This document shows, piece after piece, positions 1 through 5,632 of a stretch of 8,824 nt of DNA (the stretch's first letter is position 1; every line of letters begins with the position of its first letter). Source of the DNA: an uncultured Eubacteriales bacterium. Lineage in GTDB: Bacteria > Bacillota > Clostridia > Lachnospirales > Bianqueaceae. Under the pieces are notes generated by a model. It saw only the letters and a list, made by a program, of their open reading frames with translations, was not told where the DNA came from and made no database searches. The stretch is taken from contig CACZPA010000155.1 of the NCBI GenBank assembly GCA_902782895.1, forward strand, positions 1 to 8,824. Reading direction: 5' to 3'. The translations under genes were made by a program, and so were the position numbers.

Positions 1-69
1 AAGAGGAGGCATTCCATTGAAAACAGATACGGCATCGCTTCATGTACATGAATTGCAGTCAAATAAAGC

Positions 70-105
70 AGGCTGTGAAAGAAGATTTCTCTTTTTTCAC
101 AGCCT
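70..105 (-). terminator. Hairpin terminator after the lipoprotein gene
   Basis: The arms 70-80 and 95-105 are perfectly complementary over 11 bp. The stem extends inward to 84/91 with one mismatch or wobble at 81/94, leaving a short loop. Read on the minus strand, the hairpin lies 20 nt past the lipoprotein stop and is followed by the T-rich run GCTTTATTTG, so it fits a rho-independent terminator for the yebC-ileS-lipoprotein run. Read on the plus strand it is followed by a shorter T stretch, so it may also stop transcription entering from the left edge. Confidence 0.75.
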
Positions 106-124
106 TTCATCCATTACCTCAAAC

Positions 125-730
125 TTACGCCCAAACGAGTCCTGCCAGTATCTTGCGCAGGAATGTAGAATCGCCCGTTCTCTGAAAATCCAGATGCTGG
201 AACGCATAGAGACGGTTATCCCGGCCGGTCAGCGCTGTACGGACAATCACCTTCTGGTTATTCTCCAGAGTGAATTCTACCGTATAGAACAACGCCGTCA
301 CATCTCCGATCGTATCGAGCTCCGGATCAGTCAGGACCGAAACGCCCTTCCCCACATCCAGAAACATCGACTGGAGATCCTTCATCTGATCCTTGATCCC
401 GTTAAGCGTATTCTCTGTAACCGTCCCCTGCATCGGCAGATAGGATACCGACAGCAGATTCCGGTATTTAGAGCTCCCCTCGGGGCTTGCCAGAATTCCG
501 ATGAGATTCTCATCTTCTGAATCTACAAATACGCTGTAAGCCGCTTGTGCAGCCTCTCCGTAATCCTCCACGGAAAGCTTCTCCCAGCCGGGCTCACACG
601 GGAAGGTCATCCCCTCCATCGCGTAGGAGGGCCAGTTCGCAGGAACCTCTACAGCGGAACGTCCCCGGCAGGCCGTAAGACAGCTAAAAACAAGCAGTAC
701 CGCAAGCACCGCGCAAAGCCGTTTTCTCAT
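125..730 (-). CDS. Putative lipoprotein of unknown function
   Basis: This is a 201-residue protein with a typical lipoprotein signal: basic start (MRKR), a hydrophobic stretch at about 5-17, and the lipobox L18-T-A-C21. The mature protein would therefore be lipid-anchored through Cys21 on the outer face of the membrane. The rest is soluble and mostly acidic, with no motif I recognise. The early segment GMTFPCEPGW and the later alternation of strand-like stretches loosely resemble the small PsbP/Mog1-type fold, but this is only a guess. The ATG at 730-728 is preceded by a purine-rich AAGGGGG ribosome binding site. The gene starts 36 nt after the ileS stop with no terminator or clear promoter between, so it is probably the last gene of the yebC-ileS transcript. 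The coding sequence is complete and ends in TAA. Function is unknown. Confidence 0.85.
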   Translation of the reverse strand: MRKRLCAVLAVLLVFSCLTACRGRSAVEVPANWPSYAMEGMTFPCEPGWEKLSVEDYGEAAQAAYSVFVDSEDENLIGILASPEGSSKYRNLLSVSYLPMQGTVTENTLNGIKDQMKDLQSMFLDVGKGVSVLTDPELDTIGDVTALFYTVEFTLENNQKVIVRTALTGRDNRLYAFQHLDFQRTGDSTFLRKILAGLVWA

Positions 731-766
731 CTTATGGCCCCCTTCCGTCCGGTCATCCGGCTTTTA

Positions 767-3700
767 TCAGATTTTCGTGACGCCGAAAAGCACGTCTTCT
801 CCGTTAACGTTCCACTCTTTAGCGTATGCTCCGTCCTCCGGAGAGCCGGCCTGAACAGACTCCGCCAGAACGTCATGCGCGACTTCCGCAGCGTTCTCCG
901 CGATATATCCGGCAGCCTTCTCACTGCCCTGATACGTCACACGGATATGGTCGGTAACCTCGAATCCGGCTTCTTTACGCATGGTCTGCAGCTTGCTGAT
1001 GACCTCGCGGACAAAGCCTTCCTCCAGCAGCTCCGCCGTCAGATTCGTATCGAGAACAACCGTCAGATCTCCGTCATTGACCGCCACAAATCCGGGCAGA
1101 TTCGCGGACTCGATCAGCAGGTCCTCTTCGGTCAGCTCTACGGCCGCGCCGTCAAAATCAAAGGTCAGCTTGCCGTTCGCATGCAGTTCGTCCATCGCCG
1201 CGTTGCCGTCCAGATTCTGCAGCGCGGGACGGATCTTGCCAAGCAGCTTGCCGTACTTGGGACCGACGGTCCGCAGCTGCGGCTTGAACGTATATGTTGT
1301 GAAATCACGGACGCTCTGCGTGAAGATGATTTCCTTCACATTCAGCTCATCCTTGATGATATCCTGATACTCCGTGGGCAGTGCCGCGGCTTCTGTCTTG
1401 ACAAACATCCGCGCGATCGGCTGACGGTTCTTGATCGCAGCCTCATTGCGGCAGGCACGTCCGTCCGCGACGATCCGAAGGACTTCCTCCATGGAAGCTT
1501 CCAGATCCGCGTCGATCAGAGAAGCGTCGCTTACCGGATAATCGCACAGATGCACGCTTTCCGGAGCATTCGGATCGAGTCCCGCGACCAGATTCTGATA
1601 GATCTCCTCCGCCATGAACGGGATCATCGGAGCAGCGCATTTCGCGACCGTCACAAGCGCTTCATACAGAGTCATATAAGCGTTGATCTTGTCCTGCGTC
1701 ATATCCTTGCCCCAGTATCTCTCACGGGAGCGTCTCACATACCAGTTGGACAGCTCGTCGACAAAATCCTCCAGAGCCTTTGCGGCTTCCGGAATCTGAT
1801 AGCGCTCCAGACGGGTATCTACCTGCTGACTCAGTGTATTCAGGCGGGACAGCAGCCATTTGTCCATGATAGACAGCTGCGATTTGTCCAGTGTATATTT
1901 GGTCGGATCGAACTGGTCGATCTCCGCGTACAGTGTATAGAACGCGTACGTATTCCACAGCGTGCCGAGGAATTTACGCTGGCACTCCTTAACCGCTTCG
2001 TCGTGGAAACGGCTCGGCAGCCACGGCGCGCTGCTGGTGTAGAAATACCAGCGGATCGCGTCCGCTCCGAATGTTCCAAGCGCGTCCAGCGGATCGACCG
2101 CGTTACCCTTGGACTTGCTCATCTTGTTGCCGTCCTTGTCCAGAACAAGGCCAAGTACGATAACGTTCTTAAACGCCGGCTGATTGAACAGCAGCGTCGC
2201 TTCCGCGTGCAGGGAATAGAACCATCCGCGCGTCTGATCGACCGCTTCGGAAATGAACTGCGCCGGGAACTGCTGCTCAAAGAGCTCTTTGTTCTCAAAG
2301 GGATAATGCAGCTCCGCGGAAGGCATCGCACCGGAATCAAACCAGCAGTCGATGACTTCCGGAACTCTCTTCATTGTCTTACCGCAGTCCGGGCAGGTGA
2401 TCTCGACACGGTCCACATAAGGACGGTGCAGCTCGATCTTCTCGTTCTCCGGATTGCCGGACAGCTCCGCGAGCTCCTTGCGGCTGCCGACAGCGATCTG
2501 CTTGCCGCAGTCCGGGCACTCCCAGATATTGAGCGGAGTTCCCCAGTAACGGTTGCGGGAGATACCCCAGTCCTGAATATTCTCCAGCCAGTTGGCGAAA
2601 CGTCCCTCGCCGATGGTCGGCGGGATCCAGTTGATCTCTTTGTTATTGCGGACCAGGTCATCCTTGACAGCTGTCATCTTGATGAACCAGGACTCTCTTG
2701 CATAGTACAGGAGCGGTGTGCCGCATCTCCAGCAGTGCGGATACTCATGCTCAAACGTCGGCGCGTCAAAAAGCAGTCCACGTCCCGCGAGATCCTTCAG
2801 AACCTCCGGATCCGCGCTGATGGCGCCCTTCTCGAGCTCTTTCTCCGACGGTTTGCAGCGCATGCCGGCAAAAGGCGTCTCCGGCTTGAGGCAACCGTTC
2901 TCATCTACAAGCTGTACAAACGGCAGATCGTACTTGCGGCCGACACGGGCATCGTCTTCACCGAAAGCAGGTGCTTCATGAACGATACCGGTACCGTCGG
3001 TCATCGTGACGTAATCGTCGCATTCCACGAAATACGCCTTTTTATGCTGTCTCTCAACGATCGGTACGGAGCACTCATAGATCGGCTCGTACTCTCTGTA
3101 TTCGAGATCCTTGCCGGGCATGGTCTCGAGCACTTCATATGCCGGCTCTCCGTCCTTGGCCAGTCCGCCGAGGACCTTGTCCAGCAGCGCCTGCGCCATA
3201 TAATAGGTATAGCCGTCAGCGGCCTTGACCTTCGCGTAAGTCTCATCCGGATTCACGCAGAGCGCGATATTGGAAACGAGTGTCCAGGGCGTGGTCGTCC
3301 ATGCCAGGAAATACGCGTCCTCGCCCTTCGCCTTGAAGCGAACGATCGCGGACTTCTCCTTCAGAGTCTTGTAGCCCTGTGCTACCTCATGGGTGGACAG
3401 CGGTGTGCCGCAGTCCGGGCAGTACGGAACGACCTTGAAGCCTTTGTACAGCAGTCCTTTGTCCCAGATCGTTTTGAGCGCCCACCACTCGGACTCGATA
3501 TAGTCGTCATAATAGGTTACATAGGGATTGTCCATATCGGCCCAGAAACCGACTTTGCCGGAGAAATCCTCCCACATCCCCTTGTAGCGCCATACGGACT
3601 CTTTGCACTTGTCGATAAAGGGCTCGATACCGTATTCCTCGATCTGCTCCTTGCTGTCGATGCCGATCTCCTTCTCGACCTCGATCTCGACCGGAAGTCC

Positions 3701-3964
3701 GTGCGTATCCCAGCCGGCCTTACGGGGGACCTGGTATCCCTTCATCGTCTTGTAACGCGGGATCAGATCCTTGATGACACGAGTCAATACATGGCCGATA
3801 TGCGGCTTGCCGTTAGCGGTCGGAGGGCCATCGTAGAACATGTAGGTCGGATAACCGTCCCTCTGCTCTACGCTCTTCTCAAAGATCTTATGATCCTTCC
3901 AGAACTGTACAACCTCATGCTCACGGTCGACAAAATGCAGATCCGTCGCGACTTTCTTATACAT
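767..3964 (-). CDS. ileS: Isoleucyl-tRNA synthetase (class I, long eukaryote-like type)
   Basis: This cytosolic enzyme attaches isoleucine to tRNA-Ile using ATP and hydrolyses misacylated Val-tRNA-Ile. The 1065-residue protein carries the class I signatures HIGH at residues 55-58 and KMSKS at 614-618. The CP1 editing domain lies between them, with the threonine-rich TTTPWT at 223-228. Several Cys-x2-Cys zinc-type motifs are visible at 182/185, 411/414, 483/486 and 524/527, then WFDSG just after Cys540. An anticodon-binding region and a C-terminal extension follow. The length and the WDTHGLPVE block fit the long, eukaryote-like IleS class found in many clostridia. I chose the ATG at 3964 because AGAGGA lies 8 nt upstream and the protein then begins MYKKVATDLHF. 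The frame stays open up to an ATG at 4051, but starting there would overlap yebC and add 29 atypical residues. The gene lies 16 nt after yebC. Confidence 0.97.
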   Translation of the reverse strand: MYKKVATDLHFVDREHEVVQFWKDHKIFEKSVEQRDGYPTYMFYDGPPTANGKPHIGHVLTRVIKDLIPRYKTMKGYQVPRKAGWDTHGLPVEIEVEKEIGIDSKEQIEEYGIEPFIDKCKESVWRYKGMWEDFSGKVGFWADMDNPYVTYYDDYIESEWWALKTIWDKGLLYKGFKVVPYCPDCGTPLSTHEVAQGYKTLKEKSAIVRFKAKGEDAYFLAWTTTPWTLVSNIALCVNPDETYAKVKAADGYTYYMAQALLDKVLGGLAKDGEPAYEVLETMPGKDLEYREYEPIYECSVPIVERQHKKAYFVECDDYVTMTDGTGIVHEAPAFGEDDARVGRKYDLPFVQLVDENGCLKPETPFAGMRCKPSEKELEKGAISADPEVLKDLAGRGLLFDAPTFEHEYPHCWRCGTPLLYYARESWFIKMTAVKDDLVRNNKEINWIPPTIGEGRFANWLENIQDWGISRNRYWGTPLNIWECPDCGKQIAVGSRKELAELSGNPENEKIELHRPYVDRVEITCPDCGKTMKRVPEVIDCWFDSGAMPSAELHYPFENKELFEQQFPAQFISEAVDQTRGWFYSLHAEATLLFNQPAFKNVIVLGLVLDKDGNKMSKSKGNAVDPLDALGTFGADAIRWYFYTSSAPWLPSRFHDEAVKECQRKFLGTLWNTYAFYTLYAEIDQFDPTKYTLDKSQLSIMDKWLLSRLNTLSQQVDTRLERYQIPEAAKALEDFVDELSNWYVRRSRERYWGKDMTQDKINAYMTLYEALVTVAKCAAPMIPFMAEEIYQNLVAGLDPNAPESVHLCDYPVSDASLIDADLEASMEEVLRIVADGRACRNEAAIKNRQPIARMFVKTEAAALPTEYQDIIKDELNVKEIIFTQSVRDFTTYTFKPQLRTVGPKYGKLLGKIRPALQNLDGNAAMDELHANGKLTFDFDGAAVELTEEDLLIESANLPGFVAVNDGDLTVVLDTNLTAELLEEGFVREVISKLQTMRKEAGFEVTDHIRVTYQGSEKAAGYIAENAAEVAHDVLAESVQAGSPEDGAYAKEWNVNGEDVLFGVTKI

Positions 3965-3972
3965 TCGTATTA

Positions 3973-3981
3973 TCCTCTTTT
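3973..3981 (-). promoter_or_regulatory. Ribosome binding site that fixes the ileS start
   Basis: On the minus strand the sequence reads AAAAGAGGA, with 8 nt between its last base and the ATG at 3964. It overlaps the last base of the yebC stop codon region, so the two genes are tightly packed. This supports the shorter ileS start over the in-frame upstream ATG codons inside yebC. Confidence 0.8.
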
Positions 3982-4730
3982 CACTCGTCTTCGGAATCGT
4001 CCTCATCGACATCCCAGTTATGCCATACATTCTGGACGTCGTCGTTCTCATCGAGCATCTCCAGCAGAGACTCCATCTGTTCGATCATGTCCGGATCGTC
4101 GATCTTGGTGCGGTTCTGCGGAATCATGCGGATCTCGGCCTCGGCCATCTCGATACCGGCGTTCTCCAGATTCTCACGAACCTCGGAGAAATCCTCCGGA
4201 GCAGTGTATACGATGACGGAATCGTCCTCGCTGATCATATCCTCTGCGCCTGCCTCCAGAACCATCTCCATGATCGCGTCCTCATCCATGCCGTCCTTGA
4301 GCTCGATAATGATCTCGCCCTTCTTATCGAACATGAACGCTACACAGCCATTCGTTCCCAGATTGCCGCCGCCCTTGCTGAAAGCATGCCGGACATCTGC
4401 TGCCGTACGGTTGCGGTTGTCGGTCAGGCAGTCGACCATGATTGCGGTTCCGCCAGGGCCGTATCCCTCATAGGTAATGGACTCGTAATTGATCGAATCG
4501 CCCTCTCCGGCTGCCTTCTTGATGCTGCGGGCAATCGTGTCGTTCGGCATATTGGCGGCCTTGCACTTGGCAATGACGTCGCGCAGACGGCTGTTGCCCT
4601 CAGGCGTAGCTCCGCCTTCCTTGACCGCTACCGCGATCTCACGGCCGAGCTTGGTAAAAATGCGGCCTCTTGCGGCATCGGATTTTTCCTTCTTATGCTT
4701 AATGTTTGAAAACTTGTTGTGTCCTGACAT
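3981..4730 (-). CDS. yebC: YebC/PmpR (TACO1) family translation factor
   Basis: The 249-residue protein begins MSGHNKFSNIKHKKEK, the family's hallmark N-terminus; the usual tryptophan at position 7 is phenylalanine here. Other conserved blocks follow: GREIAVAVKEGG, NSRLRDVIAKCKAANMPNDTI, YEGYGPGG near the start of the second domain, DNRNRTAADVRHAFSKGGG and CVAFMFDKKG. The length matches the usual 240-250. The protein ends in a strongly acidic tail. Family members were long annotated as transcriptional regulators, but more recent work places them on the ribosome, where they relieve stalling, notably at polyproline stretches. The start at 4730 is supported by AGAGAGGAAG about 8 nt upstream. The gene heads a transcript with ileS 16 nt downstream and has a near-perfect promoter in front. 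The family call is secure; which paralogue type it is cannot be settled by eye. Confidence 0.96.
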   Translation of the reverse strand: MSGHNKFSNIKHKKEKSDAARGRIFTKLGREIAVAVKEGGATPEGNSRLRDVIAKCKAANMPNDTIARSIKKAAGEGDSINYESITYEGYGPGGTAIMVDCLTDNRNRTAADVRHAFSKGGGNLGTNGCVAFMFDKKGEIIIELKDGMDEDAIMEMVLEAGAEDMISEDDSVIVYTAPEDFSEVRENLENAGIEMAEAEIRMIPQNRTKIDDPDMIEQMESLLEMLDENDDVQNVWHNWDVDEDDSEDE

Positions 4731-4773
4731 GGTGTAATCTTCCTCTCTCTTGAATCAATGCATATACGTTGAA

Positions 4774-4803
4774 ATTATAAACTGATACCGTCTGTTCTGT
4801 CAA
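4774..4803 (-). promoter_or_regulatory. Sigma-A type promoter of the yebC-ileS operon
   Basis: On the minus strand there is a perfect TTGACA (4803-4798) and a perfect TATAAT (4779-4774), separated by 18 bp. Transcription would start near 4767, giving a leader of about 37 nt before the yebC ATG. The leader is too short to hold a T-box or other riboswitch. Both boxes match the housekeeping consensus fully, which suggests strong constitutive expression. Confidence 0.88.
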
Positions 4804-4828
4804 GTATTATCCCGAGAAGAAAACCTCT

Positions 4829-5479
4829 TTACGGGAAGAAATGCCACTCTCCGTTCAGCTCGGCCGCGTTGACGGCTTCCAGCTCCTCCGGAATCACGGT
4901 CCCGTCCGACACTTCGGTCATATGCTTAATAAAACTGTCCCTGTCCTCTGTCCGCACAAGCACCTCCATACGGATCTTGTCCGTATATTCGCTCTTCAGC
5001 ACCGGATAATCGTTCTGCGCGAGCTCATACTGTATCTTCCCAAGCCTTGTGTAGTCCAGAGAGAGCTCCATCCGCAGATAGCTGCCGACTGCGATGATCC
5101 CTGCCTGCTCACAGCCCTTGCGAGCGGCAAGTGTATAAGCGCGGACCAGCCCGCCGGTGCCAAGCAATGTCCCGCCGAAATACCGAATCACCATGACCAG
5201 GATCTTGGTCAAACCTTCCTTCTGCAGATAGGAAAGGATCGGAACTCCGGCTGTGTGAGAAGGCTCTCCGTCGTCCGTCGAACGCTCTGTCTGGACCGGC
5301 TGGCCAATCCTGTAAGCATAGACGACATGACTTGAATCCCAGTATTGCTTCCGACAGGCCGCGATCCTCTCCTCTGCCTGCTCTTCGGATTCCACAGGCA
5401 GCGCGATGCCGATAAAACGGCTCTTTTTCTCCACGATCTCATCCTGTCCTTCCGCCAGAACCGTCCGGTATGAAGCCAT
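4829..5479 (-). CDS. yigZ: YigZ/YvyE family protein (UPF0029, IMPACT domain)
   Basis: The 216-residue protein shows the family's N-terminal signature. It has KKSRFIG at 18-24, then HVVYAYRIG at 51-59, TDDGEPSHTAG at 68-78 and VIRYFGGTLLGTGGLVRAY at 97-115. The last 80 or so residues form the usual C-terminal alpha/beta domain. The family is widespread and shares its fold with eukaryotic IMPACT, a regulator of the Gcn2 kinase; the bacterial role is not well established, so no reaction is assigned. The ATG at 5479 follows GGAAAGGAAGG on the minus strand at a suitable distance, and the gene has its own promoter. One oddity is His75 where most relatives have Gly (PSGTAG). The gene ends 98 nt before yebC on the same strand without an obvious terminator, so some readthrough into yebC is possible. 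Confidence 0.93.
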   Translation of the reverse strand: MASYRTVLAEGQDEIVEKKSRFIGIALPVESEEQAEERIAACRKQYWDSSHVVYAYRIGQPVQTERSTDDGEPSHTAGVPILSYLQKEGLTKILVMVIRYFGGTLLGTGGLVRAYTLAARKGCEQAGIIAVGSYLRMELSLDYTRLGKIQYELAQNDYPVLKSEYTDKIRMEVLVRTEDRDSFIKHMTEVSDGTVIPEELEAVNAAELNGEWHFFP

Positions 5480-5511
5480 TTTCGCACCTTCCTTTCCTTG
5501 AAACTTAGAAT

Positions 5512-5540
5512 ATTATATCGGATATGGAAGACGAATTCAA
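5512..5540 (-). promoter_or_regulatory. Promoter of the yigZ-family gene
   Basis: On the minus strand TTGAAT (5540-5535) and a perfect TATAAT (5517-5512) are separated by 17 bp, the ideal spacing. Transcription would start near 5505, leaving a leader of about 26 nt that holds only the ribosome binding site. Confidence 0.82.
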
Positions 5541-5569
5541 CAAAAACTCTTTCTTTTCCTTTCGATTTC

Positions 5570-5578
5570 TGATATAAT
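5570..5578 (+). promoter_or_regulatory. Extended -10 promoter of the penicillin-binding protein gene
   Basis: The sequence TGATATAAT is an extended -10 element (TG, one base, then a perfect TATAAT at 5573-5578). At the expected distance upstream there is only a pyrimidine-rich stretch and no convincing -35 box, which is typical for promoters that rely on the extended -10. Transcription should start near 5585. The promoter is divergent from the yigZ promoter, with the two -10 boxes about 55 bp apart. Confidence 0.75.
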
Positions 5579-5584
5579 AGAGGG

Positions 5585-5604
5585 AACATCGGTTTGCCGA
5601 TGTT
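5585..5604 (+). promoter_or_regulatory. Perfect hairpin at the 5' end of the penicillin-binding protein mRNA
   Basis: AACATCGG (5585-5592) and CCGATGTT (5597-5604) are exact inverted repeats around a TTTG loop. The first arm begins 7 nt after the -10 box, at the predicted transcription start, so the mRNA would begin with this stem. There is no T-run directly after it, so it is not a simple terminator. It could protect the 5' end from decay, or the palindrome could be an operator in the DNA. The ribosome binding site AAAGGGGGG (5619-5627) lies well downstream, 5 nt before the ATG, and is not sequestered by it. Confidence 0.6.
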
Positions 5605-5632
5605 ATCAATCTTTTATCAAAGGGGGGCCAAT

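Noticed and set aside
17..520. Plus-strand frame starting with TTG at 17, preceded by the strong ribosome-binding-like AGAGGAGG at 2-9
   Set aside because: It runs through the hairpin terminator and then antisense, in register, to the lipoprotein gene. The product has no recognisable features; the good ribosome binding site look-alike is probably chance.
2382..3421. Repeated GCAGTCCGGGCA-like DNA at three places in ileS
   Set aside because: These encode the recurring CPDCG zinc motifs of IleS, so the repetition is explained by the protein.
3965..4051. Longer ileS with a start at 4051
   Set aside because: It would overlap yebC by about 70 nt, has no suitable ribosome binding site, and adds 29 residues unlike IleS N-termini. 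The ATG at 3964 has AGAGGA 8 nt upstream.
545..4216. 1223-residue plus-strand open frame
   Set aside because: It lies antisense and in register to ileS, whose HIGH, KMSKS and zinc motifs make the minus strand certain. The open frame follows from missing TTA, CTA and TCA codons.
5594..5632. TTG start for the penicillin-binding protein at 5594
   Set aside because: It lies inside the leader hairpin only about 9 nt from the predicted transcription start and has no ribosome binding site, whereas the ATG at 5633 has a strong one.
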